A stretch of DNA of 23,184 bases, from positions 1-23,184 of the forward strand of contig CAMCZJ010000017.1 in the NCBI GenBank assembly GCA_945886995.1. Reading direction: 5' to 3'. The position numbers and the translations under genes were made by a program. Of this stretch, positions 6,289 to 14,401 are shown piece after piece. The DNA is from Asaia bogorensis. GTDB lineage: Bacteria > Pseudomonadota > Alphaproteobacteria > Acetobacterales > Acetobacteraceae. The notes beneath the pieces were generated by a model that saw nothing but the letters and a program-made list of their open reading frames with translations, had not been told where the DNA came from and searched no databases. Each line of letters starts with the position of its first letter. The first letter of the stretch is position 1.

Positions 6289-7350
6289 ATGGTCATTCTT
6301 CTGACAGGTGGTATGGGCTTTATCGGGTCTGCGGTGGTGCGGCATTTGCTGTCCAGCACCGATGCGACGGTCGTGAATATTGACAAGCTGACCTATGCGG
6401 CCAGCCCTGACTCCCTTGGCGATTGGCTGAAATCGCCGCGCCATCTTCATCTGCCGCTGGATATCTGCGACCCGGCGGCAATGCGCGATGCCTTCACGCG
6501 CTTCAAGCCTGCGCGCGTCATGCATCTGGCCGCCGAATCCCATGTGGATCGTTCCATTGATGGGCCTGCGGAATTCATCCAGACCAATGTGGTCGGCACG
6601 CAGGTGCTGCTGGAAGCCGCGCGGGAATATTGGCAAGGATTGGAAGCCGCCGCGAAGGCTGAATTCCGCTTCCATCATGTCTCAACGGATGAGGTTTTCG
6701 GTTCGCTGGAAAGCGCGGATGATGCGCCATTTGATGAGCATACGCGCTATGATCCGCGCAGCCCCTATTCCGCTTCCAAGGCAGCGTCGGACCATCTGGT
6801 GCGCGCCTGGCAGCATACCTATGGCTTTCCATCCTTTGTTTCGAACACCACGAATAATTACGGGCCGTGGCAATTCCCGGAAAAGCTCATTCCGCTGGTG
6901 ACACTAAACGCGCTGGAAGGCCGGCCTTTGCCAGTTTACGGCGATGGTTCGAATATCCGGGACTGGATTCATGTGGATGATCATGCCGAAGCCCTGGTAT
7001 TGGCGCTGATGCGCGGTGTGCCGGGGGCGACTTACTGCATCGGCCCGCGCCAGGAACGGACCAATCTGCAAGTGGTGCAGGCCATTTGCCGCACGCTGGA
7101 CCGGCTGCGCGCTGATCCCGCCGGCCCGCGTGAGCGCCTGATCACCTATGTGAAGGATCGCCCAGGCCATGATTTCCGCTACGCCATGGACCCGAGCGGC
7201 GCGGAGAGCGCGCTTGGTTGGAAGGCGCGGTATGATTTCGAAAGCGGCCTGGATCAAACCATTCGCTGGTATCTGGACAATGAAGCCTGGTGGCGGCCCA
7301 TTCGCGAAAAGCGCTATGCGGGGCAAAGGCTTGGGGGAGTGAAGGCATGA
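6289..7350 (+). CDS. rmlB: dTDP-glucose 4,6-dehydratase RmlB
   Basis: This cytoplasmic enzyme (353 aa) catalyses step 2 of dTDP-L-rhamnose synthesis, converting dTDP-glucose to dTDP-4-keto-6-deoxyglucose with bound NAD+. It is an extended SDR: NAD-binding TGGMGFIG (6-13), AAESHVDRSI (81-90), catalytic Thr133-Asp134-Glu135 in VSTDEVFG, the Tyr160/Lys164 pair in YSASK, and RDWIHVDDH (224-232). ATG 6289 is chosen over ATG 6277 because MVILLTGG matches the family start and GGTGGGG lies just upstream. It is the first gene of the rmlBACD operon, and its stop overlaps the rmlA start (ATGA). It sits behind a repeat-flanked hairpin that may control it. Confidence 0.96.
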   Translation: MVILLTGGMGFIGSAVVRHLLSSTDATVVNIDKLTYAASPDSLGDWLKSPRHLHLPLDICDPAAMRDAFTRFKPARVMHLAAESHVDRSIDGPAEFIQTNVVGTQVLLEAAREYWQGLEAAAKAEFRFHHVSTDEVFGSLESADDAPFDEHTRYDPRSPYSASKAASDHLVRAWQHTYGFPSFVSNTTNNYGPWQFPEKLIPLVTLNALEGRPLPVYGDGSNIRDWIHVDDHAEALVLALMRGVPGATYCIGPRQERTNLQVVQAICRTLDRLRADPAGPRERLITYVKDRPGHDFRYAMDPSGAESALGWKARYDFESGLDQTIRWYLDNEAWWRPIREKRYAGQRLGGVKA

Positions 7351-8228
7351 AGGGCATTCTGCTCGCAGGTGGGTCTGGCACGCGTTTGCATCCCATGACT
7401 CTGGCGGCTTCCAAGCAATTGCTGCCGGTCTATGACAAGCCGATGGTCTATTATCCGCTGGGCACGCTGATGCTCGCCGGGATCAAGGATATTCTGCTGA
7501 TCTCAACGCCGGCCGATCTGCCGCAATTCAAGCGGCTGCTGGGTGATGGCGCGCAATTCGGCATCCGCATCAGCTATGCGGAACAGCCAAGCCCGGATGG
7601 CATTGCGCAAGCTTTTCATATCGGCGCGGATTGGATTGGTGGGGAAGCCTGCGCTTTGGCGCTGGGGGACAACATCATCTATGGTCATGGGTTGGTGGAA
7701 AGCCTGAAGGCAGCAGCAACCAATGCGCAGAATGGCCAGGCATCGGTCTTTGGGTATCGCGTGGCCGATCCGGAACGCTATGGCGTGGCGGAATTCGATG
7801 CCGCCGGGCGCGTGCTGTCCATCGAAGAAAAACCCGCCAAGCCGAAATCCGATTGGGCAGTGATTGGGCTTTATTTCTACGACAAGCGCGTGACGCAGAT
7901 GGCGCGGGATTTGAAACCCTCCGCACGCGGCGAATTGGAAATCACTGATCTGAACAAGGTCTATCTGGCCGATGGCAGCTTGCGCGCTGAGCAATTGGGC
8001 CGTGGCTGTGCCTGGCTTGATGCCGGCACACCAGCTTCATTACTGCAAGCCGCGCTTTTTGTGCAAACCGTGCAGGAACGCCAAGGGCTGCAAGTGGGCT
8101 GCCCGGAAGAAATCGCCTTCCGCATGGGCTTCATTGATGCGGCGGCCTTGCGCGCCCAGGCAGATCGTTTGGGCAAAACCGCTTATGGTGTCTATTTGCG
8201 CGACTTGGCTGGGGGACGTCTTTCGTGA
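7347..8228 (+). CDS. rmlA: Glucose-1-phosphate thymidylyltransferase RmlA
   Basis: This enzyme (293 aa) makes dTDP-glucose from dTTP and glucose-1-phosphate, the first and usually feedback-inhibited step of dTDP-rhamnose synthesis. It has the nucleotidyltransferase signature GGSGTRL (8-14), the strongly conserved stretch around SKQLLPVYDKPM (22-33) with the catalytic-site Lys, and the metal-binding GDN (107-109). Length is normal for the short RmlA form. The ATG at 7347 overlaps the rmlB stop by 4 bp, indicating translational coupling. A longer open frame upstream (from 7290) lies inside rmlB and is not used. Its stop overlaps the GTG start of rmlC. Confidence 0.96.
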   Translation: MKGILLAGGSGTRLHPMTLAASKQLLPVYDKPMVYYPLGTLMLAGIKDILLISTPADLPQFKRLLGDGAQFGIRISYAEQPSPDGIAQAFHIGADWIGGEACALALGDNIIYGHGLVESLKAAATNAQNGQASVFGYRVADPERYGVAEFDAAGRVLSIEEKPAKPKSDWAVIGLYFYDKRVTQMARDLKPSARGELEITDLNKVYLADGSLRAEQLGRGCAWLDAGTPASLLQAALFVQTVQERQGLQVGCPEEIAFRMGFIDAAALRAQADRLGKTAYGVYLRDLAGGRLS

Positions 8229-8785
8229 AAGCAGAACGCCTTGCCATTGCTGATCTGATCCTGATTGAACCGGCACGCTTTGGTGATGATCGCGGGTTTT
8301 TCAGCGAAGTCTGGTCGCGCCGTACGCTGGCCGCACATGGGATCACGGCTGATTTCGTGCAGGATAATCATTCCCTGTCACGTCAGAAGGGCGTGGTGCG
8401 CGGCCTGCATTTCCAGCGCCCACCCAGTGCGCAAGCCAAGCTGGTGCGCGTGGTACGCGGGTCCATCCTGGATATCGCAGTGGATATCCGTGAAGGCTCG
8501 CCCACTTACGGCCAGCATGTGGCGTGCGAACTTTCATCGGCGAATTGGCAGCAGCTTTGGATCCCTGCGGGTTTCGCGCATGGCTTTGTGACACTCGAAG
8601 AAGATACCGAAGTGCTCTACAAGGTTGACGCCTATTATGATCGCGAAACCGATGCCGGTATCGCCTGGGATGATCCGGCGCTTGGCATTGAGTGGCCGGT
8701 GAAGGACCCCATCCTGTCCGACAAGGACCGCAAGGCCCCCAAGCTTGCCGATATCGCGCCACCCTTTCCGAAAGGTACGTGGTGA
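8225..8785 (+). CDS. rmlC: dTDP-4-dehydrorhamnose 3,5-epimerase RmlC
   Basis: This cupin-fold epimerase (186 aa) converts dTDP-4-keto-6-deoxyglucose into dTDP-4-keto-L-rhamnose, step 3 of the pathway. The entrance segment DDRGFFSE (21-28), catalytic His62 in VVRGLHFQ, Lys72 in AKLVRVVRG, and Tyr132 and Tyr138 in LYKVDAYYD are all present as in characterised RmlC enzymes. The start is the GTG at 8225, overlapping the rmlA stop (GTGA). The stop TGA shares one base with the rmlD ATG. Length is normal. Confidence 0.95.
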   Translation: MKAERLAIADLILIEPARFGDDRGFFSEVWSRRTLAAHGITADFVQDNHSLSRQKGVVRGLHFQRPPSAQAKLVRVVRGSILDIAVDIREGSPTYGQHVACELSSANWQQLWIPAGFAHGFVTLEEDTEVLYKVDAYYDRETDAGIAWDDPALGIEWPVKDPILSDKDRKAPKLADIAPPFPKGTW

Positions 8786-9672
8786 TGCGCCGCATCCTCG
8801 TCACAGGCCGTGGCGGGCAATTGGCAACGGGGCTGGAAACTGCCCTGCCAGCGCAGGGTTTTGAGGCGCTGTTGGTCGGCCAGCCTGAATTCGAATTCGA
8901 CAAGCCCGAAACAGTGGTCGCCGCGTTCCACGCACTGAAGCCCGACGCGGTAGTGAATTGCGCCGCCTGGACGGCAGTGGATGCAGCAGAAGATGATGAA
9001 GCAGGCGCCTTTCGCGCCAATGCGCTCGGGCCAGCCTTGCTTGGGCAGCTCACGCGCGAAGCGGGCATCCCCATCATCCAGATTTCCACCGATTATGTGT
9101 TTGATGGGCTGAAGGGCGGGCCCTATCTGGAAAGTGATGCCCCCAACCCACTTGGCGCCTATGGCCGCACCAAGCTTGCGGGCGAATGGTCGGCGCAAGC
9201 GGCCAATCCGCGCTGCATTGTGCTCCGCACCGCCTGGGTCTTCGCGCCCATGGGCAAGAATTTTCTGCGGACCATGCTGGCCCTTGGCGAACAGCGCCCG
9301 GAACTCCGCGTAGTGGCGGATCAATGGGGCAGCCCCACCGCGGCGCCCGATCTGGCCGATGCCATCGCCGCCATTCTGGCTCGGCTGCGCGACCAGGGCT
9401 GGCGCGATGATTTTGCCGGCACCTATCACGCCACCGGCGGCGGCTTCACCAACTGGCACAGCTTTGCCGAGGCGATTTTCACCGAAGCCGCCCGCCATGG
9501 CGCGCCGCACCCCAAGGTACATGCCATCACCACGGCTGATTACCCGACCAAGGCCAAGCGCCCCGCAGATGGCAGGCTGGATAATGGCAAACTCTCGCGC
9601 GTTTTCGGCGTGGCGCTGCCTCCCTGGGAAACGGGGCTTGCCCGCGTGATGGCCGCGCTGCGTCAGGGCTGA
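8785..9672 (+). CDS. rmlD: dTDP-4-dehydrorhamnose reductase RmlD
   Basis: This NAD(P)H-dependent SDR reductase (295 aa) carries out the last step, giving dTDP-L-rhamnose for O-antigen, capsule or glycoconjugate synthesis. The N-terminal TGRGGQLA (7-14) is the nucleotide-binding loop, NCAAWTAVD (58-66) is typical, STDYVFDG is at 101-108, and the catalytic Tyr126 and Lys130 are in YGRTK. The ATG at 8785 sits in TGATG with the rmlC stop; the longer upstream frame inside rmlC is rejected. It ends the four-gene operon; the next gene, 59 bp downstream, has its own ribosome-binding site and no sugar-related function. No glycosyltransferase using the product lies in this window. Confidence 0.95.
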   Translation: MRRILVTGRGGQLATGLETALPAQGFEALLVGQPEFEFDKPETVVAAFHALKPDAVVNCAAWTAVDAAEDDEAGAFRANALGPALLGQLTREAGIPIIQISTDYVFDGLKGGPYLESDAPNPLGAYGRTKLAGEWSAQAANPRCIVLRTAWVFAPMGKNFLRTMLALGEQRPELRVVADQWGSPTAAPDLADAIAAILARLRDQGWRDDFAGTYHATGGGFTNWHSFAEAIFTEAARHGAPHPKVHAITTADYPTKAKRPADGRLDNGKLSRVFGVALPPWETGLARVMAALRQG

Positions 9673-9731
9673 AGCCTTCCCCAAAGCGGCTTTCGGCGGC
9701 ATGATGGGCGCAAGAATTCAGGGAGGATCCA

Positions 9732-10715
9732 ATGACCAATATCTCGCGCCGCACCGCACTTGCGCTGCCGCTGCTCGCCACGCCCGCCATCGCCCGCGCG
9801 CAATCCTGGCGCCCGTCCGGGCAGGTGCGCATCATCGTCCCCGCCGCGGCGGGTGGCACCACGGATATCATGGGCCGTCTGCTCGCGCAGTTTTTGCAGC
9901 CGCGCTGGGGCACGCCGGTGGTGGTGGAAAATCGTACCGGCGCGGGCGGCACCATTGGCACGGTTGAAATGGTGCGTGCACGTCCAGATGGCCTCAGCTT
10001 GCTCATGGGCAATATTGGCCCGCAAGCCATCGGCTATTCGCTGTTTCGCAATTTGCCGTATCGCGCCGACCAGATCGCCCCAATCGCCGGCACCATCGCT
10101 GGCCCCAATGTGCTGGTGGTGAACAACAATGTCCCGGCGCGGAATGTTGCAGAACTGGCCGGTATGTTGCGCGCCAAGCCGGGCGAGGTTCCCTATGCCT
10201 CAACAGGCGTTGGGCAATCCACGCATCTTTCGCCGGTATTGTTTCTGCAAATGCTGAATGCCCAGGCCATTCACATACCCACGCGCGGTTCCGCCCCGGC
10301 GCAGATTGAATTGCTGGCCGGCAATGTCGCCTTCCTGATTGATAACCTTACCGGCATCATGGGCCATATCCAAGCCGGGCGCGTGCGCGCCTTGGCCGTG
10401 ACCAGCAAGGAACGCCACCCGGCCCTGCCCGATGTGCCAGCCATGCGGGAAACCATGCCGGAACTTGCGAATTACGAAGTAAACACCTGGTTCGGCCTTT
10501 TCGGCCAGGCCGCCATGCCGGCGGAGACGATCGCCAGCATCAACGCCGATGTCATGGCGATGCTCGCCTTGCCAGAAACAGTGAAGCGCTTTGAAGAATT
10601 GGGCGGCGTGCCCATGATCGGCAGCCCGCAACAATTTGGCGCTTTCGTTGCCAGCGAAATCACGAAATGGGCGGATGTGATCAAGCGCGAAGGCTTGCAG
10701 ATAGACGCAAGCTGA
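9732..10715 (+). CDS. Bug/TctC-family periplasmic receptor
   Basis: This is a periplasmic binding protein (327 aa) of the Bug family (tripartite tricarboxylate transporter receptors), proteins that bind carboxylates or other small organic solutes. Its export signal begins MTNISRRTALALP and is likely cleaved after ARA (about residue 23); the Arg pair resembles a twin-arginine signal. Family hallmarks include VRIIVPAAAGGTTDIMGR (about 31-48) near the N-terminus and VVVENRTGAGGTIG (about 64-77). The start has an excellent ribosome-binding site, GGGAGG, just before ATG 9732. No TctA/TctB membrane genes are adjacent, so it is an orphan receptor, as is common for this expanded family. It converges on the next gene with a 4-bp gap. 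The ligand is unknown. Confidence 0.88.
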   Translation: MTNISRRTALALPLLATPAIARAQSWRPSGQVRIIVPAAAGGTTDIMGRLLAQFLQPRWGTPVVVENRTGAGGTIGTVEMVRARPDGLSLLMGNIGPQAIGYSLFRNLPYRADQIAPIAGTIAGPNVLVVNNNVPARNVAELAGMLRAKPGEVPYASTGVGQSTHLSPVLFLQMLNAQAIHIPTRGSAPAQIELLAGNVAFLIDNLTGIMGHIQAGRVRALAVTSKERHPALPDVPAMRETMPELANYEVNTWFGLFGQAAMPAETIASINADVMAMLALPETVKRFEELGGVPMIGSPQQFGAFVASEITKWADVIKREGLQIDAS

Positions 10716-10719
10716 GGAT

Positions 10720-11280
10720 TTATTCTCGCATCGCTGCCAAATAGGCGACGCAGCGAGAAAACCCCGCAAGGTCACGCCAGCGCGCGGCTTCTTCCGCCGG
10801 GTTCACCACCAACACGCCACTGGCGGCAGCAATGCCGCCATCAAGCATGAGGTTATCGGTCAGGCCGAAATCCTCAACCTCCATGCCATCGGCATCTTCC
10901 CAGGCACCCGATGCCCGCCGATGCACTGCACCCCGCAGCAGCGCCAGGCTGCGCATGGTGAAGTTTCCAGCCGCATTGCTGTAACCCAGCACGGGCCGGC
11001 CCAGCGCGCGCATGAAGCCAAGCTCATAGGCCGTGCCGGGATCAGCCGAGGCACCGCGAAACGGAGTCAGGTTCGCAATCAGCGCGTCGCAGCCACGGAT
11101 ATGCGCTTCATTGCCAAGGTAGATGCGCATCCAGTCGGTTTCGGCTTGCGGCGCGGCGGGCGCGGGGTCGGTCGGGAAAACCCCAACCAGCCCATGCTGC
11201 GCGCAAATGGCCTTCTTCGCCGCGGCGATTTCGTCTCGATCCGCCAGAAACACCTCCGGCCCCGCCAGATAAACGCGCAT
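10720..11280 (-). CDS. Nucleoside 2-deoxyribosyltransferase-like protein
   Basis: This is a small cytoplasmic enzyme (186 aa) of the nucleoside 2-deoxyribosyltransferase family, which moves deoxyribose between bases or hydrolyses nucleosides and nucleotides in salvage. The N-terminal MRVYLAGPEVF is the hallmark start. RGCDALIANLTPFRG (62-76) and DPGTAYELGFM (80-90) carry the conserved acidic residues, with Glu86 as the likely nucleophile. ATG 11280 is preferred to GTG 11283 because it gives the canonical N-terminus. It is divergent from the alpha/beta hydrolase gene (about 45 bp between starts) and convergent with the Bug receptor. A 2'-deoxynucleoside 5'-phosphate N-hydrolase (DNPH1-like) role is an alternative. 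Confidence 0.85.
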   Translation of the reverse strand: MRVYLAGPEVFLADRDEIAAAKKAICAQHGLVGVFPTDPAPAAPQAETDWMRIYLGNEAHIRGCDALIANLTPFRGASADPGTAYELGFMRALGRPVLGYSNAAGNFTMRSLALLRGAVHRRASGAWEDADGMEVEDFGLTDNLMLDGGIAAASGVLVVNPAEEAARWRDLAGFSRCVAYLAAMRE

Positions 11281-11325
11281 CACCCCGCCTTGCTTGTTAT
11301 GGCTTTCCCATGCGCAGATAGGCGC

Positions 11326-12159
11326 ATGGATGCCGAACGGGAATATAATAATCGGGCCCGCGTGCCCGAAAGCGCCGAAATCATCGCGGGCTGGGCGCGG
11401 GATGCCGCAGCCTTTCGCGAGAGCGGGGTGCGGGCGGAGCTCGATCTTGCCTATGGCGAGGGCGAGCGGGAGAAGCTCGACCTATTCCTACCACCCAATG
11501 CCGAAGCCGCGCCCACCGCGCTTTTCATCCATGGCGGCTATTGGCAGGCGCTGGATCGGTCCTTTGTGAGCCATTGCGCGCGCGGCCTACTGGGCCAAGG
11601 GGTGGCGGTGGCGGTGCCTTCCTATGACCTTTGCCCCGCGGTGACGCTTGGCGACATTGCCGAACAAATGCGCCGCGCCGCAGCCTTTCTGCATCGGCGC
11701 CGCGGCGGGCGACTGCTGGCGGCAGGCCATTCCGCCGGCGGGCAGCTTGCGGCGCTGCTGCTGGCAACCGATTGGCCCGCCTGGCAGCCAGGCCTGCCGG
11801 CCGGGACGGTGGGGGCGGCCTTGCCTGTTTCCGGCGTGTTCGAATTGGCACCCCTGCGCGGCACCAGCATCGCCCAGGCCTTGCGCCTGACGGGGGCGGA
11901 TATCGCCACCCTCTCCCCCCGCCTGCTGCCGCCGCCCGCCTTTGATAGCCTGCATGTCGTGGTGGGTGGGGCGGAGAGCGATGAATTCATCCGCCAAAGC
12001 CGCGATTTCGCCACCCATTGGGGCGGCAGTTTTGAAGCCTTGCCCGGCGCCAATCATTTCACGGTGCTGGACCCCTTCGCGGACGCCACCCATCCCTTGA
12101 TGATTCGTGCTGGCAATATGGCGCACCGCCTTGCCTTGCGCCCGGGCTTCGCGCAGTAA
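11326..12159 (+). CDS. Alpha/beta hydrolase, kynurenine formamidase (arylformamidase)-like
   Basis: This is a soluble hydrolase (277 aa). The HGGYW oxyanion motif (69-73), the nucleophile Ser136 in GHSAGG, Asp219 in GGAESDEF and His244 in GANHF form a complete catalytic set. HGGxW is characteristic of arylformamidases and related carboxyl/formamide hydrolases. The N-terminal YNNRARVP (7-14) is shared with a bacterial subgroup often found beside amino-acid-type ABC importers (from memory). ATG 11326 is chosen because of that start; an upstream ATG at 11299 would add nine residues, and the frame further up overlaps the divergent gene. It is 36 bp upstream of the ABC binding-protein gene, so it probably belongs to the same transcription unit and acts on the imported substrate. 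The true substrate is not established. Confidence 0.8.
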   Translation: MDAEREYNNRARVPESAEIIAGWARDAAAFRESGVRAELDLAYGEGEREKLDLFLPPNAEAAPTALFIHGGYWQALDRSFVSHCARGLLGQGVAVAVPSYDLCPAVTLGDIAEQMRRAAAFLHRRRGGRLLAAGHSAGGQLAALLLATDWPAWQPGLPAGTVGAALPVSGVFELAPLRGTSIAQALRLTGADIATLSPRLLPPPAFDSLHVVVGGAESDEFIRQSRDFATHWGGSFEALPGANHFTVLDPFADATHPLMIRAGNMAHRLALRPGFAQ

Positions 12160-12195
12160 GGCTCTACAGGGTTCTTAAAAATGGGAGGCTTGAAG

Positions 12196-13377
12196 ATGAG
12201 TTCTTTGTCACGTCGTGGCGCCATGGGCGGCGCCTTGGGGCTGCTGGCAGCACCCGCCATTCTGCATGCGCAGCCCGCGGGCGGGGTGAAGATTGGCCTG
12301 GTTGCCGTGCAAACCGGCCCGCAAGCCGCGCTGGGCAGCCAGTTGCGCGATGGCTTCCTGATGGGGCTCCGGCATCTGAATGGCCGGCTTGGTGGCCTGA
12401 CGGCTGAAACCATCATGATTGATGATGAATTGAAGCCCGATGTGGCGGTGACCAAGGTGCGCACCGCTTTGGAACGCGACCGCTGCGATTTCATTGTGGG
12501 CGTTGTGTTTTCCAACATCCTGCAAGCCATCATCCGCCCGGTGACGGAAGCCAATACCTTCCTGATCAGCACCAATGCCGGGCCTTCCACCTTTGCGGGG
12601 CGCGGCTGCAATCCCTTCTTCTTCACCACGTCTTACAATAACGACCAGGTGCATTCCGTGATCGGCCAGGTCTGCGAAGACCAGGGCTATAAGCGCGTTT
12701 TCGTCATGGTGCCGAACTACCAGGCGGGGCGCGATGCAGTCGCCGGCTTCAAATCCCGCTTCAAGGGCGAAGTGGTAGATGAGGTTTACGTGCCGCTGAC
12801 GCAGCTTGATTTCGCGGCAGAGCTCGCGAAGATTGCCGCGGCAAAGCCGGATGCGATTTTCACCTTCATGCCGGGCGGGCTTGGCGTGAATCTGGTGCGG
12901 CAATATCGCCAGGCGGGGCTCGCGCATATCCCGTTCCTGTCCACCTTCACCGTGGATGAAGCAACGCTGCCCGCGCAGCAGGATGCGGCGGTGGGCTTCT
13001 TCTCGGCGGCAAGCTGGGCGCCGAATATGGACAATGCCGCCAATCGTCGCTTCGTGACCGATTTCGAAGCCGCTTTCAATTATGTACCGGCCAGTTATGC
13101 CGCGCAGGCTTATGACAGCACGATGTTGCTTGATTCAGCCATTCGTCGTGCGGGTGGCCGCTTGGCCGATAAGGATGCGCTGCGCGCCGGGTTACGCGCG
13201 GCGGATTTCACCTCCGTACGCGGCAATTTCAAATTCGGCGTGAACCACTACCCGGTGCAGGATTTCTGGCTGCTCAAGGTCGCCAAGCGCCCGGATGGCA
13301 AGTTCCAGACCGAAACCGTGCGCAAGGTTTTGGAAAACAACGTGGACCCCTGGGCCGCCGAATGCCGCATGCGTTAA
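12196..13377 (+). CDS. Branched-chain-type ABC transporter substrate-binding protein
   Basis: This is a periplasmic binding protein (393 aa) of the LivJ/LivK type (Peripla_BP_6). It has an N-terminal signal, MSSLSRRGAMGG..., with a hydrophobic stretch and a likely cleavage after LHA (about residue 25); the Arg pair resembles a twin-arginine signal. The mature protein begins VKIGLVAVQTGPQAALGSQL, typical of the ligand-binding lobe, and DEATLPAQQDAAVGFFSA (about 254-271) resembles the second lobe. ATG 12196 is preferred to ATG 12181 because GGGAGG (12183-12188) stands 7 bp before it. It is the first gene of a complete importer followed by two permeases and two ATPases. A strong hairpin separates it from the permease gene and may let it be made in excess. 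The ligand could be an amino acid, amide or aromatic compound and cannot be decided. Confidence 0.9.
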   Translation: MSSLSRRGAMGGALGLLAAPAILHAQPAGGVKIGLVAVQTGPQAALGSQLRDGFLMGLRHLNGRLGGLTAETIMIDDELKPDVAVTKVRTALERDRCDFIVGVVFSNILQAIIRPVTEANTFLISTNAGPSTFAGRGCNPFFFTTSYNNDQVHSVIGQVCEDQGYKRVFVMVPNYQAGRDAVAGFKSRFKGEVVDEVYVPLTQLDFAAELAKIAAAKPDAIFTFMPGGLGVNLVRQYRQAGLAHIPFLSTFTVDEATLPAQQDAAVGFFSAASWAPNMDNAANRRFVTDFEAAFNYVPASYAAQAYDSTMLLDSAIRRAGGRLADKDALRAGLRAADFTSVRGNFKFGVNHYPVQDFWLLKVAKRPDGKFQTETVRKVLENNVDPWAAECRMR

Positions 13378-13438
13378 ATTTTGCGCCTGATCCGCGAAGG
13401 TGGAACCACCGGAGCGGTGAATCAGTCGCTCAAAGGAA

Positions 13439-13476
13439 GTTAGGGGATGATCTGTTAACACGGATCATCCCCTAAC
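13439..13476 (+). promoter_or_regulatory. Strong intercistronic hairpin between binding protein and permease genes
   Basis: Perfect 14-bp arms GTTAGGGGATGATC (13439-13452) and GATCATCCCCTAAC (13463-13476) are extended inward by T-G, G-C and T-A pairs to a TAAC loop, about 17 pairs in total. The 3' arm ends exactly before the permease GTG start (13477), and AAGGA (13433-13437) sits just before the 5' arm. Folding would bring that Shine-Dalgarno-like sequence beside the start codon. Without a U-tract, a simple terminator is unlikely. Roles in protecting the upstream mRNA or limiting permease translation are inferred. Confidence 0.75.
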
Positions 13477-14400
13477 GTGAGTACGGGACTTTTCCTGGTG
13501 CAGGCCTTGAATGGCCTGCAACTTGGCATTCTGCTTTTCCTGGTGGCGGCGGGGCTGACCCTGGTGTTCGGGGTGATGGATTTCATCAACCTGGCGCATG
13601 GGGTTCAGTATATGCTGGGGGCGTATCTGGGCGCTGCCTTGGCGGCAGCGACCGGATCCTTCTGGCTTGGGCTTTTGTTGGCATTACCAGCAGCGCTGAT
13701 CTTCGGCTTATTGCTTGAAGTGCTGGTCTTCCGGCACCTTTATGATCGCGATCATTTGTCGCAAGTGCTGGCGACTTTTGGCGTGATCCTGTTTCTCAAT
13801 CAGGCCGTGAAAGCCATTTGGGGCGCGGCGCCGCTGCAAGTGCCCGTGCCGGCAATGCTTGAAGGCGGCGTGGTGCTGATGCCGGGGCTGCAATATCCGC
13901 TGTATCGCATCGCGGTGCTATGTGCCGGCATCGCTACTGCGCTTGGCCTGTGGTTTTTGGTGGAGCGCACGCGCCTTGGCATGTTGGTGCGCGCGGGGGC
14001 CACCAATGCGCCCATGGTCTCAGCGCTTGGCGTGGATATTCGCCGACTTTTCATGTTGGTCTTTGCCTTCGGCGCCATGCTGGCGGGTTTCGCCGGTGTG
14101 CTGGCCGGGCCGATTTTCTCAGTTGAGCCAGGTATGGGGGATCACGTGTTGATCCTTGCATTCGTGGTGATTGTGATTGGCGGCATTGGGTCCATTCGCG
14201 GTGCATTCATTGCGGCGCTGATCGTGGGGCTTACGGATACACTCGGCAAATCGCTGATGCCGGATTTGATGCGGCTGTTTCTTGACCCGTCTGCTGCGCG
14301 ACAAACCGGCGCGGCGCTCGCTTCCATGCTGGTCTATATTGCCATGGCGGCGATCCTTGCCTTCCGCCCGCGTGGGCTTTTCCCGGCCAGGAGTGGTTAG
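13477..14400 (+). CDS. Branched-chain-type ABC transporter permease (LivH family)
   Basis: This is an inner-membrane permease (307 aa), one half of the translocation channel. It is rich in hydrophobic helices (about eight) and carries the LivH hallmark VFGVMDFINLAHG (about 29-41), where the first helices meet the conserved NLAHG. A C-terminal segment with VIVIGGIGSIRGAF (about 228-241) represents the coupling region for the ATPase. The GTG start at 13477 directly follows a large hairpin; internal GTG 13498 is an alternative. The stop TAG is one base before the LivM-type ATG, and AGGAG at 14389-14393 serves that gene. It pairs with the next gene product. Confidence 0.9.
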   Translation: MSTGLFLVQALNGLQLGILLFLVAAGLTLVFGVMDFINLAHGVQYMLGAYLGAALAAATGSFWLGLLLALPAALIFGLLLEVLVFRHLYDRDHLSQVLATFGVILFLNQAVKAIWGAAPLQVPVPAMLEGGVVLMPGLQYPLYRIAVLCAGIATALGLWFLVERTRLGMLVRAGATNAPMVSALGVDIRRLFMLVFAFGAMLAGFAGVLAGPIFSVEPGMGDHVLILAFVVIVIGGIGSIRGAFIAALIVGLTDTLGKSLMPDLMRLFLDPSAARQTGAALASMLVYIAMAAILAFRPRGLFPARSG

Positions 14401-14401
14401 C

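Noticed and set aside
8635..9702. 355-aa open frame on the minus strand
   Set aside because: It lies wholly opposite rmlD and part of rmlC, which have full catalytic motifs and operon overlaps. Long antisense frames are expected at this GC content.
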